From Chitinophaga sp. Cy-1792 (GTDB taxonomy: Bacteria; Bacteroidota; Bacteroidia; Chitinophagales; Chitinophagaceae): a stretch of 64,000 nucleotides of DNA. The stretch spans positions 806,001 to 870,000 of the forward strand of contig NZ_VWWO01000002.1 of the NCBI RefSeq assembly GCF_011752935.1, given 5' to 3'. The position numbers and the translations under genes are program-made. Below, piece by piece: positions 40,411 through 49,681 of the stretch (positions are counted from its first letter, which is position 1; each line of letters opens with the position of its first letter). The notes under the pieces are model-generated. The model was given only the letters and a program-made list of their open reading frames with translations. It ran no database searches and was not told the origin of the DNA.

Positions 40411-42963
40411 ATGAGAAATTGCTTGTTGCTATTATCATTATTAATTTGTCCGGGTGTGTTTGCGCAGCAGCGACTTCAAAATGAGCAGCTGACACTTGAG
40501 TGGAAGCAAACCAGTCGGGGTTACCAGCTGCAGCGTATTGTGGCCAGCGGACAATCACTGCCACAGCCTTCCGGAGAATACCTCGTCATCTACTCTGCCG
40601 GAAAGCCGGACAGCATTCCCGATCTGCATCTGGCGGACGGACATCCGGGTGGATTCTCCCTTAAAGATTATATCTATCTCACTAAAAACTGGGAAAATAA
40701 CCTGAGTCCGGTAGCGATGAATACCGCCGGCAAGGCAATCCATTTTTTCCCTGCCACGGCAAAGCAAAACAACGGCATACTGGCGTTTAATGCAGATAAT
40801 ACCGAATGTAGTGTGAACGCCAGCTGGCAGCTGGATAAACAATATAAAAATGATATCCTGGTTAGTATAACGCTGACGGCTAAACAGGCAGGCTACTATT
40901 CCATTGCCTCACCTACGCTGGCTACCCTGGCAGGTAATAAGCCTGATTTTGCCATGCTGCCTGGCTATTTCCAGAGTAATACCATTCAGCCAGACCTTGT
41001 ACTGGCCTATGCTTACGGACAGGGTATCCCCGACAAGCCGGTGGTATTCCGTGAGCGTACGGCGGCTACATTAAGTCCGCTCGTTAGCAGCAAAGGTATT
41101 ACCATGGCGGTTATCCCGGCTCCCGGCACCGCCCGCGACCCCTGGGAAAAAGATGTGATAACCCAAGCCAAATGGAAACTTGGCCTTTCTGTGATGAACA
41201 GACAGGGTCAGTATACACCGGTAGCCTATCATCCGGTACTGGGACAGGAAGATTCGTATATGCATACAGGTGAGCAACGGACTTTTTCTTTCCGCTATAC
41301 GGTACAACCCGCAGACTGGTATACCGTATACAAACATGCGATCAATGATGTATATCGTTTTCCGGAATTCCTGAAGCTGAAGAATACACATACTTCGCTT
41401 ACCAGCAGGATCATGGCCATGCTACATTATCTTGGCGACGACAGCACTTCCATGTGGCATACCTTCCGCTACAAAGGACTGGAAATAGGCGCGCAGGCTT
41501 ATATGGGTGGCGTAGTAGGAGCAGAACATGATGCCATGAAAAACTCTGACTATGGTGCTATGTGGATGCTGGCTAATATTACACAGGATACAACATTGCT
41601 AAAACATCGTTTGCCCGCTGCACTCAACTTTAAGCTGGTACAGCAACAGGAAGACCCGGGATTTTTTCAGGGCGCTGCCATAGGGCAATACTATCTCTGG
41701 AAAAGAGCGCGCTTTACGGAAGAGTGGGGACACTATGTAGAGCCGATAGCACTAACCTATTATACCATGCTTGATATCGGTAATATCCTGTTGTTTGAAC
41801 CTGGTAATGCGCAGCTGCAACAGCGCTTACGCCTTGGGGCCGACAAACTCCTGCAATGGCAGCATACCAATGGACATTGGGAGGTAGCCTATGATGATAA
41901 TACCGCACCAACGTTTACGGATATACCGGATTTACGTCCTACATTTTATGGACTGGTGGTAGCATACCGTATTTTGAAAGATGAAAAATATCTGCTGGCT
42001 GCCCGCAAAGGAGCAGACTGGCTCATAAAAAACGGTATTGATAAAGGCAGTTACCTCGGCGTTTGCGGCGATACCCGCTTTGTAGCGGATTTCGCCACAG
42101 CGCAGACGGTGCAGGCCATGCTGGATATCTTTGATATAACCAAAGACAAACGTTACCAGGATGCAGCCATTACAGCTGCTAAAGTATATACGGCTTCGGT
42201 GTATACACATCCCATCCCGGATATGAAGCAAAAAACAGTGAATGGAACACCGCGTCAGGATTGGGAAATATCGCAGGTAGGTTTAAGTTTCGAGCATGGT
42301 GGGAGTCTGGGCTCCGCGAATAATCACGGGCCAATTATGCTGGCAAGTCATGCAGGTATGTTTGTCCGCATTTTCGCGCTTACGCATGATTCGCTGTTCA
42401 TCAATATGGCACGTGCTGCCGTGTTGGGACGTGATGCCTTTGTAGACCAGGCTACGCAGGTGGCCTCCTATTACTGGATGGCCATGAATAAAGGCGCCGG
42501 GCCTTATCCGCACCATGCCTGGTGGCAGGTGGGATTGCTCACCGATTACCTGGTATCAGAAATCAGTTTGCGTAGCAATAACAGGATCAGCTTTCCTAAA
42601 GGTTTTGTGACTCCTAAGGTAGGGCCACATACCAGTTATGGTTTTGCGCCGGGACAGGTGCTGGGAGCCGCCGCCAACCTGTATTTGCCGGATGGAATGC
42701 TGGAAGTGAGAAATCCGCAGGTAGATTATTTAAGTGCCAGAAGTACGGACCGGCATACGTTGTATATTATGCTGCTGAATAGTGATGATGACCAACAGCA
42801 AACAGCAATCAGCTTTGATCCTTCAAAAGCGGGCGGCATTTCTCCCAATCAGGTGACGTTGTTAGACGCAGCAGGGAAACCGGAAAAGCAGGTATTGTCC
42901 GGCAACACCTGGAACGTAACTATTCCGGCATATGGACTGAAAATTATTAAAATCCGCTCATGA
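40411..42963 (+). CDS. Secreted protein of unknown activity, possible (alpha/alpha) toroid glycosidase or lyase
   Basis: The 850-residue product has a signal peptide (MRNCLLLLSLLICPGVFAQQ). The first ~330 residues look like beta-sandwich. The middle (about 340-700) has repeated helical hairpins with aromatic and acidic residues (EPIALTYYTMLDIGNILLFEPG, DIPDLRPTFYGLVVAYRILKDEKYLLAARKGADWL, FATAQTVQAMLDIFDI), as in (alpha/alpha)6 enzymes, and SFEHGGSLGSANNHGPIMLA carries conserved-looking His residues. A small C-terminal beta domain follows. No GH or PL family is recognised with confidence. Its place between an esterase and a symporter in one transcript argues for a glycan-degrading role. The stop overlaps the symporter start by four bases. 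Confidence 0.6.
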   Translation: MRNCLLLLSLLICPGVFAQQRLQNEQLTLEWKQTSRGYQLQRIVASGQSLPQPSGEYLVIYSAGKPDSIPDLHLADGHPGGFSLKDYIYLTKNWENNLSPVAMNTAGKAIHFFPATAKQNNGILAFNADNTECSVNASWQLDKQYKNDILVSITLTAKQAGYYSIASPTLATLAGNKPDFAMLPGYFQSNTIQPDLVLAYAYGQGIPDKPVVFRERTAATLSPLVSSKGITMAVIPAPGTARDPWEKDVITQAKWKLGLSVMNRQGQYTPVAYHPVLGQEDSYMHTGEQRTFSFRYTVQPADWYTVYKHAINDVYRFPEFLKLKNTHTSLTSRIMAMLHYLGDDSTSMWHTFRYKGLEIGAQAYMGGVVGAEHDAMKNSDYGAMWMLANITQDTTLLKHRLPAALNFKLVQQQEDPGFFQGAAIGQYYLWKRARFTEEWGHYVEPIALTYYTMLDIGNILLFEPGNAQLQQRLRLGADKLLQWQHTNGHWEVAYDDNTAPTFTDIPDLRPTFYGLVVAYRILKDEKYLLAARKGADWLIKNGIDKGSYLGVCGDTRFVADFATAQTVQAMLDIFDITKDKRYQDAAITAAKVYTASVYTHPIPDMKQKTVNGTPRQDWEISQVGLSFEHGGSLGSANNHGPIMLASHAGMFVRIFALTHDSLFINMARAAVLGRDAFVDQATQVASYYWMAMNKGAGPYPHHAWWQVGLLTDYLVSEISLRSNNRISFPKGFVTPKVGPHTSYGFAPGQVLGAAANLYLPDGMLEVRNPQVDYLSARSTDRHTLYIMLLNSDDDQQQTAISFDPSKAGGISPNQVTLLDAAGKPEKQVLSGNTWNVTIPAYGLKIIKIRS

Positions 42964-44705
42964 GTACATCCACGATAGATACCGCCGTCATATTTGTGTT
43001 TTCCGCCTTTGTATTGGTAATAGGCTTGCTGTTTGCCCGTACCGGCCGTAACATGAAATCGTTTTTTGCAGGAGGGGAAGCGGTGCCCTGGTTTATTGGC
43101 GGCCTTTCGCTGTTTATGAGCTTTTTTTCTGCGGGCACTTTTGTTGCCTGGGGAAGTATTGCCTATAAGTATGGCTTTGTGTCGGTAACCATTCAATGGA
43201 CGATGTGCCTGGGAGGCATCATTACTGCGTTTCTGCTGGCGCCACGCTGGAAACGTACCGGCGCACTTACTGCGGCGGAGTTCATCCGGCAGCGGCTGGG
43301 GGCACCGGTGCAAAAGTTCTACGTATACATCTTCCTGATCGTATCGCTGGTAAATAAAGGCGCGGTGTTATACCCGGTGGCTAAACTGGTAAGCGTATCC
43401 CTTGGGTTTCCACTGGTACCATGTACGATCGTATTAGGGTTGATGATGATCGCGTATACCGCTATCGGCGGACTCTGGGCCGTAATGGTAACAGATATCC
43501 TGCAGTTCGTTATCCTGACGGCCGCAGTATTGCTGGTGTTACCGATGTCGCTGCACAGTGCCGGCGGCTGGCAGCAATTTACACACCGTGTGCCGGAGGA
43601 TTTCTTTTCGCTGGTAAACGGTGAGTATACCATTGGTTTCATAGTGGCGTTTGCGTTATACCATATCAGCTATATCGGCGGTAACTGGACATTCGTACAA
43701 CGCTATACCAGTGTGGATTCGCCAAAGTCTGCCAAAAAAGTAGCACTCCTTTTTGCAGGATTATACCTGATAAGTCCATTGATATGGATGTTGCCGCCGA
43801 TGATTTACAAAAGTATTAATCCTTCACTGACAGGGCTAAACGCAGAAAATGCCTATCTCGAGGTATGCAGGCTGGTACTGCCTCCGGGCCTGATGGGCCT
43901 CATGCTGACGGGTATGTATTTCTCTACTTCTGCCACAGCTAATACCACGCTGAATGTAACGTCTGCCGTTATCACCAATGATATTTACAAGGGAGTTATT
44001 AATCCGGGTGCGTCAGACAGGCAGCTGATCCGCGTGGCGCGTATATCCGGTTTGCTGCTGGGTATAGGTATGATTGGTATCGCCTTGATGGTGCCTGCTG
44101 TAGGTGGAATGATAGAGGTGGTGATCAGCATAGCGGCCATCACCGGCGGCCCTTCCTTGCTGCCGCCTTTATGGGCGCTCTTTTCCAGTAAACTGAATGG
44201 CCGCACCGCCTATATCATTTCTGGTGTTTGTCTGGCAGTAAACCTGCTGTTTAAATTTTTAGTACCTGTGGTGAGCACCTTAAAATTGTCGCGCTCGCAG
44301 GAAATGTTGCTGGGAGCGGGTTTGCCTTTCTTTCTGTTATGCCTGTACGAATTTGTACTGGCTGCACGCAAAGGGCCATCGCGCGATTACCTGCATTATA
44401 AGGAGTTGCGCCAGCAACAGAAAGTGCAGGCGGGTTTACCATCGGAAGAAGAGGTAGCTGCCATACAACGGCAGAATATTTTCGGGTTACGTGTGATCGC
44501 CTTTGCGCTGGCGTTTACAGCGTTATTGCTATTTGTGCTTTGTGCATTGGCAGCCACCGGGAAAGTGCTGGTAGCAGTAATAGCAACCGTTGTGTTGCTG
44601 GCAGCTTTCATCCCTGTGCTGGCATTGCGGAAAATTAAATTAAAACAGGAACATCATCCCTCGGGAACAATCATTGTAAAAGAAAAAAATGTGGCATCAT
44701 CCTGA
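42960..44705 (+). CDS. Sodium:solute symporter (SSS family)
   Basis: The 581-residue inner-membrane protein has about 13-14 hydrophobic segments and SSS-family marks: FFAGGEAVPWFIGGLSLFMSFFSAGTFVAW in the first helices, QWTMCLGGIITAFLLAPRW, YTAIGGLWAVMVTDILQFVIL, and LMLTGMYFSTSATANTTLNV, the region that binds Na+ and substrate in related transporters. It probably imports a sugar or sugar acid released by the locus enzymes. Its ATG overlaps the stop of the upstream gene (ATGA), so the two are co-translated. Confidence 0.9.
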   Translation: MSTSTIDTAVIFVFSAFVLVIGLLFARTGRNMKSFFAGGEAVPWFIGGLSLFMSFFSAGTFVAWGSIAYKYGFVSVTIQWTMCLGGIITAFLLAPRWKRTGALTAAEFIRQRLGAPVQKFYVYIFLIVSLVNKGAVLYPVAKLVSVSLGFPLVPCTIVLGLMMIAYTAIGGLWAVMVTDILQFVILTAAVLLVLPMSLHSAGGWQQFTHRVPEDFFSLVNGEYTIGFIVAFALYHISYIGGNWTFVQRYTSVDSPKSAKKVALLFAGLYLISPLIWMLPPMIYKSINPSLTGLNAENAYLEVCRLVLPPGLMGLMLTGMYFSTSATANTTLNVTSAVITNDIYKGVINPGASDRQLIRVARISGLLLGIGMIGIALMVPAVGGMIEVVISIAAITGGPSLLPPLWALFSSKLNGRTAYIISGVCLAVNLLFKFLVPVVSTLKLSRSQEMLLGAGLPFFLLCLYEFVLAARKGPSRDYLHYKELRQQQKVQAGLPSEEEVAAIQRQNIFGLRVIAFALAFTALLLFVLCALAATGKVLVAVIATVVLLAAFIPVLALRKIKLKQEHHPSGTIIVKEKNVASS

Positions 44706-44731
44706 AGTATGCAGGATAAAAATTGAAGCTT

Positions 44732-47008
44732 ATGTTGAAAGAACAATCCATTGAAAGCCGGGAATTAAAAACAAGGGAATATATAGCAGACCTGGTAGTA
44801 ACAGGTGGTGGACTCGCCGGCGTTTGCTGTGCCATCACTGCTGCCAGAGAGGGGATCAAGGTGATACTGGTGCAGGACAGGCCGGTGCTGGGTGGCAACT
44901 CTTCCAGTGAAGTACGTTTATGGGTACTGGGTGCCACTTCACATATGGGAAACAATAACCGATGGGCAAGAGAAGGCGGGGTCATCGATGAAATTATGAC
45001 AGAGAATATCTTTCGTAATCCGGAAGGAAACCCGCTGATATATGATACTATTCTGCTGGAGAAAGTTACCAATGAACCAAATATTACCTTGTTGCTGAAT
45101 ACGGCTGCATTTGAAGTCAATAAATCAGATGCTGCTACTATTGAATCCGTCACTGCTTTTTGTAGTCAGAACAGCACCTTGTACCATCTGAAAGCTCCTA
45201 TATTCTGTGATGCTTCCGGTGATGGTGTGGTAGGGTTTCTTGCGGGGGCAGCCTTTCGTATGGGCGCAGAAAGTGAAGCAGAGTTTGGAGAGAAATTCGC
45301 GCCTGGTAAAGAATACGGTGAGTTACTCGGGCATTCACTTTACTTCTATACCAAAGATACCGGGCGGCCGGTGAAATTTGTGCCACCGGCATATGCGTTG
45401 AAAGACATCACAGAAATTCCACGTTACAAGCGTATTACCAGCGGGGCACAAGGGTGTCAGTTCTGGTGGATAGAATATGGAGGCAGGCTGGATACCGTGC
45501 ATGATACAGAAACGATCAAATGGGAGCTTTGGAAAGTGGTGTATGGTATATGGAATTATATTAAGAATTCCGGGGAGTTCCCGGAAGCGGAAACCATGAC
45601 TTTGGAGTGGGTGGGGCAGATTCCCGGCAAGCGCGAGAGCCGGCGCTTTGAGGGCGATTATATGCTGATACAGCAGGATATTGTGGAACAGCGCACGCAC
45701 CAGGATGCGGTAGCCTATGGTGGATGGTCTATAGACCTTCATCCGGCAGATGGGGTATTTAGTGAGAAGCCTGCCTGCAATCAATGGCATAGTAAGGGTG
45801 TATACCAGATTCCTTTCCGCAGTTTGTATAGTCATAATATCAGTAATCTATTGCTGGCAGGGCGTATTATCAGTGCCAGCCATGTGGCCTTTGGTTCCAG
45901 CAGGGTAATGGGTACCAGTGCCTGTGCTGCACAAGCCGCAGGCATGGCAGCCGTGTTTTGCACCCGCTACGACGTACAGCCGAAGGCGTTATTATCCGAT
46001 GAGCTGATACACGAACTGCAACAGGCGCTGATTCGGACGGGGCAGTATATACCGCAGCTGTTTGCCCGGGATAAACAGGACCTGGTTCATAGCGCTACTA
46101 TCAGTGCCAGCAGTGAGTACATATTGAAGCATTTAAAGGCAGATGGCGATGTTATTTCACTGGAGGCTTCCATGGCGCAGATGCTGCCGCTGAAAGCGGG
46201 TAAAATCCCTGCTGTTACCGTGTTTGCTGAAGCGATAGCAGATACGGAGCTGCTGGTGTCTTTGCGTACCTCCAGCCGTACTACGCATCATACGCCTGAT
46301 GTGGTGTTACAGGAACTAACGGTGCCGCTTACACGTGGCGTGCAGGAAGTGACGTTGTCATTTGATGCGGTATTGGCGGAAGATAACTACATTTTTATTT
46401 GCTTTATGAAGAACCCTGTGATAAGCCTGAAAAGCAGCGGTGAAAGGGTGAGCGGCATATTAACGGTGTTTAATAAAACGAATCCTGCGGTTTCGAACTA
46501 TGGTGCACAGCAGCCAACGGAAGATATCGGTATGGAGGCTTTTGAGTTCTGGTGTCCGGAACGCCGTCCGGCAGGGAAGAATCTGGCATTGAAGGTGCAG
46601 GAAGGCATTGCCTTGTTTGGCGCGGTGAATATCCGTAATGGGATCAATCGTCCTGTTGCACAGCCTAATATCTGGCTGGCTTCGCAGGAGGATGCTGATC
46701 CGAAGCTTACGCTTACCTGGGCGAAAAAGCAGACTATTACGGAGATAGAGCTGGTATTTGATACCGACTTCGATCATCCGATGGAGAATGTAATTTATCA
46801 TCATCCGGAGACGGCCATGCCTTTTTGCGTGGAGTCGTTTGTGATCTGTGATGAAAACAAAAAGGTGGTGCTGGAAGTAAAAGGTAATCATCAGTCGCTG
46901 CACCGTATTAAACTGGCTACACCGCTGTGTACGGGCAGTATAACGATACACCTGCGTGGTACGCATGGTGGTACGCCACCGGGATTATTTGCCATCCGGT
47001 GTTATTAA
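44732..47008 (+). CDS. FAD-dependent oxidoreductase (FAD_oxidored family)
   Basis: The 758-residue product has an N-terminal FAD-binding domain with the GGGLAG dinucleotide motif at residues 25-30 and GGNSSSEVRLWVLGATSHMGNNN after it. FCDASGDGVVGFLAGA is the second FAD block. The region WVGQIPGKRESRRFEGDYMLIQQDI and LLAGRIISASHVAFGSSRVMGTSACAAQAAGMAA complete the oxidoreductase. About 280 C-terminal residues are beta-rich and of unknown role. Such proteins are frequent in Bacteroidota pectin- and rhamnose-related loci, with substrate unknown. There is no clear signal peptide from the ATG at 44732. The frame also offers a TTG at 44723. Confidence 0.85.
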   Translation: MLKEQSIESRELKTREYIADLVVTGGGLAGVCCAITAAREGIKVILVQDRPVLGGNSSSEVRLWVLGATSHMGNNNRWAREGGVIDEIMTENIFRNPEGNPLIYDTILLEKVTNEPNITLLLNTAAFEVNKSDAATIESVTAFCSQNSTLYHLKAPIFCDASGDGVVGFLAGAAFRMGAESEAEFGEKFAPGKEYGELLGHSLYFYTKDTGRPVKFVPPAYALKDITEIPRYKRITSGAQGCQFWWIEYGGRLDTVHDTETIKWELWKVVYGIWNYIKNSGEFPEAETMTLEWVGQIPGKRESRRFEGDYMLIQQDIVEQRTHQDAVAYGGWSIDLHPADGVFSEKPACNQWHSKGVYQIPFRSLYSHNISNLLLAGRIISASHVAFGSSRVMGTSACAAQAAGMAAVFCTRYDVQPKALLSDELIHELQQALIRTGQYIPQLFARDKQDLVHSATISASSEYILKHLKADGDVISLEASMAQMLPLKAGKIPAVTVFAEAIADTELLVSLRTSSRTTHHTPDVVLQELTVPLTRGVQEVTLSFDAVLAEDNYIFICFMKNPVISLKSSGERVSGILTVFNKTNPAVSNYGAQQPTEDIGMEAFEFWCPERRPAGKNLALKVQEGIALFGAVNIRNGINRPVAQPNIWLASQEDADPKLTLTWAKKQTITEIELVFDTDFDHPMENVIYHHPETAMPFCVESFVICDENKKVVLEVKGNHQSLHRIKLATPLCTGSITIHLRGTHGGTPPGLFAIRCY

Positions 47009-47032
47009 TTTTTCCACGTTAACTAAAGTACT

Positions 47033-48991
47033 ATGTCAAAACATTTTATCACTGCACTGTTATGCACTGCGGGTATATTGGGCGCCGGCAGTGCTGCTAT
47101 AGCCCAAACGAATACCCTCCAGCCGGAAGCTCACTGGGTTTGCGTTAACCAGACAGGTTATAACCTGCACGCTCCCAAGCGTTTTACAGTGCCTACGGCC
47201 ATGCAGGGAAATTTATCTTTCTATATTACTGCAGAAGGAAAGAATACGCCACTATATAAAGGTAATACCAGTAATGGTTTGGGAGATTTTACCGACTTTA
47301 CGCCAACGGATACACGTACCCGCTATGTTATTCATGCAACAGGAGCAGGATTGCCGGAAGGGGCATCCTATCCTTTCAGTGTGGCGCCGTACCTGCTGGA
47401 GCGGGAAGGGTTTCAGCCGTCGGTATGGTTTATGAATGATACCCGCAGTATTACGGGTACGCATCATTCGGCGTATGGTGGCTGTCCCTGGAGAGACGGG
47501 ACCTATTACTCCTATGAGATACCTTCGCTGGTGTGGATGTTCCTGTCTAACCCTAAGGTATATACGGAAATGCCTGCTACTATTTCCTATGATAGTCTGA
47601 AAGCTATGGTGATGGCGCCGGAGTTCAAGCTGGTGAAGGCACCTAACGATGAAACGGCATTGGCCGCAGCCAGAAAATATTTTACTACTATTGAAAAGCC
47701 GTTAGGTAACAGGGTGCCTGATGTAATTATGGATTTGCACTGGGGACTTGGTTATTATATGGTGAACCCGGAAACGAAAGACCCTAGCGGAGATCCGCTG
47801 CCGAAGCAACTGCATCCCCAAACCTTGGCGCAGTTTGCATATTTCCTGTATGCCTATCCCTACCTGGATAAATGGTTCTCTAAAAGCTATTATAACCAGG
47901 TGCTGGCTTTTGCACGTAAAAACTGGCAGCCCATCGGACTGCTGGATATACAGAAAGAAGTGGGAGGCTCCAAAGGCCGCCATGCGCCTGGGTTTTCCGT
48001 ATTGCCGAACCTGCTGATGTATGAAGTGGCAAAACGTGAGCATCTGCCGGAGGCAGAAAAATATATGCAGGCGGCTTATCAGCAGACTTCCTGGATCATC
48101 GATTCGTTGTCGCTGGATGTACCACTAAACACAAAGGGGCAGCGCATGAGTGAGTATGTGCTGATGACCGGGCTGGCAACATACCAGCTGCAATATGCAG
48201 ATAAGGCCCCTAAAGGCTTACAGCAGAAAATTGAAAAGTGGGCAGATGTGATGATCAGCAGATCTGATAATGCCTGGGATTTCAGGCGTTACGACCTGGA
48301 TAGTAGCTGGACAGTGCCTGAGTTCAACGAAGTGGGCAATGTGGCAGGATTCCCTGCCGCTGCGCTGCTGGCGTCGGCGGTGGTACATGATGCCGCTAAA
48401 AAGGAAAGACTGGAACAGCTGGCCTTTGCACATTTTGATAACCTGTATGGCCGTAATCCGCTGAATGCGCATGCTACGCACCATCCGGAAAAAGGCTTTG
48501 AGGGTATCTCCAAAGGTTATCCTACCGGCTTTCATGAAGACTGGTGTGCAAGGCTCGAATTGTCCAGGGGGACGCTTAACTGCCTCCCTGGTACGGAGAT
48601 GTACCCTTTCAATCCGAAAGGAAAGGAGCGCCACCTGGAAGGATGGATCAACCATAATACCGCCTGGAATGTGAGTCTGGCGGTACTTAACTGGTACGAT
48701 AACCGCCCGCAGCAGTTCACGCAGGCACAGCATGCGTTAAACCTTTCCTGGCAGGCGCCTTTGAATGCCGGGCAATCGTTGCCGGTTACATTGCTGGTGA
48801 ATGGGGTGGTTAGAACAACGGTGGCATTAACATCGGCTAACGGTATAGACTATACGGCAACCATTCCGCTGACACAGCTGAAAGGCCTGAAGCAGGGTGA
48901 TAAGATAACGGCAGTTTATGGCGAAGGATTTCTGGCGAAGCGCCAGGAGCTGGTGCTGACAAATACAGTTAATAAAATTGCCAGTAGATAA
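47033..48991 (+). CDS. Secreted GH9-like glycoside hydrolase candidate
   Basis: The 652-residue product has a signal peptide (to about residue 25, SAAIAQ). WVCVNQTGYNLHAPKRFTV resembles the N-terminal Ig-like domain that precedes GH9 catalytic domains. The middle is helical (AARKYFTTIEKPLGNRVPDVIMDLHWGLGYYMVNP ...), and the later FAHFDNLYGRNPLNAHATHHPEKGFEG recalls the GRNP...HH motif near the GH9 active site. A C-terminal Ig-like domain (LNLSWQAPLNAGQSLPVTLL) ends it. GH9 identity is an inference from these islands; the catalytic Asp/Glu assignment is not certain. It is the last gene before a terminator. Confidence 0.6.
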   Translation: MSKHFITALLCTAGILGAGSAAIAQTNTLQPEAHWVCVNQTGYNLHAPKRFTVPTAMQGNLSFYITAEGKNTPLYKGNTSNGLGDFTDFTPTDTRTRYVIHATGAGLPEGASYPFSVAPYLLEREGFQPSVWFMNDTRSITGTHHSAYGGCPWRDGTYYSYEIPSLVWMFLSNPKVYTEMPATISYDSLKAMVMAPEFKLVKAPNDETALAAARKYFTTIEKPLGNRVPDVIMDLHWGLGYYMVNPETKDPSGDPLPKQLHPQTLAQFAYFLYAYPYLDKWFSKSYYNQVLAFARKNWQPIGLLDIQKEVGGSKGRHAPGFSVLPNLLMYEVAKREHLPEAEKYMQAAYQQTSWIIDSLSLDVPLNTKGQRMSEYVLMTGLATYQLQYADKAPKGLQQKIEKWADVMISRSDNAWDFRRYDLDSSWTVPEFNEVGNVAGFPAAALLASAVVHDAAKKERLEQLAFAHFDNLYGRNPLNAHATHHPEKGFEGISKGYPTGFHEDWCARLELSRGTLNCLPGTEMYPFNPKGKERHLEGWINHNTAWNVSLAVLNWYDNRPQQFTQAQHALNLSWQAPLNAGQSLPVTLLVNGVVRTTVALTSANGIDYTATIPLTQLKGLKQGDKITAVYGEGFLAKRQELVLTNTVNKIASR

Positions 48992-49012
48992 ATAGTTTAA
49001 TGTGAATGTTCG

Positions 49013-49044
49013 AAAGGCTTCAAACCGCGTGGTTTGGAGCCTTT
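49013..49044 (+). terminator. Terminator dividing the locus into two transcription units
   Basis: AAAGGCTTCAAACC (49013-49026) pairs with GGTTTGGAGCCTTT (49031-49044) with one G-T wobble and a 4-base loop, followed by TTTT. The 190 bases to the next gene contain the palindrome GGCCAC-CA-GTGGCC (49152-49165), a possible operator. Confidence 0.75.
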
Positions 49045-49234
49045 TTTCGTATAAACGTCTCCGTGAGCAGAACCAGGTAAGGCGTCTGCATCTAGCTGAC
49101 TAAAAAATGCCCACAGTAAAATCCTCCATCATTACAGTAAAACCTGTCATTGGCCACCAGTGGCCCTTGAACTAATTTGAAGCTTTCTAGTGGAGGAGGT
49201 TTTTGTGTCATTTTTTAATCAGCGATTGGATGTC

Positions 49235-49678
49235 ATGTTTGTAAAAAAGTACTATGAAGAATTTGTGCGGGACGATAAAAGAAGAACGAAGGGCCGCACC
49301 ATTACTGAAACGGATATCGTGTTGCATGCCGGGCAGTCGGGGGATTTCTTCCCGCACCATATGGACGAAGAATGGTGCAGAACGCAGCCTTTTAAAAAGC
49401 GTATCGCTCATGGCACGCTGATATTTACGGTGGCCATCGGCCTGACAGCCGAGTTGGTAAATGAAGTATCAATAACCTATGGTTATGAGCGGCTAAGGTT
49501 TTTAGCACCGGTATTTATTGGAGATACCATCCATGTAGAGGTTACTATAAAAGAGAAAAAAGACCACAAAAAGCCCGGCATGGGGCTGGTAACAGAGTTG
49601 GTAGAAGTATTTAACCAGCACCGGCAGCTGGTGATGATCTGTGAGCATCTTTTACTCGTAAACAAAAATGAAATTTAG
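49235..49678 (+). CDS. MaoC-family dehydratase/hydratase
   Basis: The 147-residue product (from ATG 49235) is a single hot-dog domain of the MaoC type, which hydrates enoyl-CoA or dehydrates 3-hydroxyacyl-CoA thioesters. The catalytic pair Asp37-x4-His42 lies in [13 protein letters not shown], followed by IAHGTLIF. The start [10 protein letters not shown] fits the family. An in-frame GTG at 49205, five bases after GGAGGAGG, is an alternative start adding ten residues. The SBP-like gene follows after three bases and two CoA-transferases follow that, so a CoA-thioester substrate made by them is likely. It opens the second transcription unit of the locus. Confidence 0.85.
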   Translation: MFVKKYYEEFVRDDKRRTKGRTITETDIVLHAGQSGDFFPHHMDEEWCRTQPFKKRIAHGTLIFTVAIGLTAELVNEVSITYGYERLRFLAPVFIGDTIHVEVTIKEKKDHKKPGMGLVTELVEVFNQHRQLVMICEHLLLVNKNEI

Positions 49679-49681
49679 TTT

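Noticed and set aside
49190..49234. GTG start at 49190 for the MaoC gene
   Set aside because: It would place the only SD-like sequence inside the gene; the ATG at 49235 or the GTG at 49205 is more likely.
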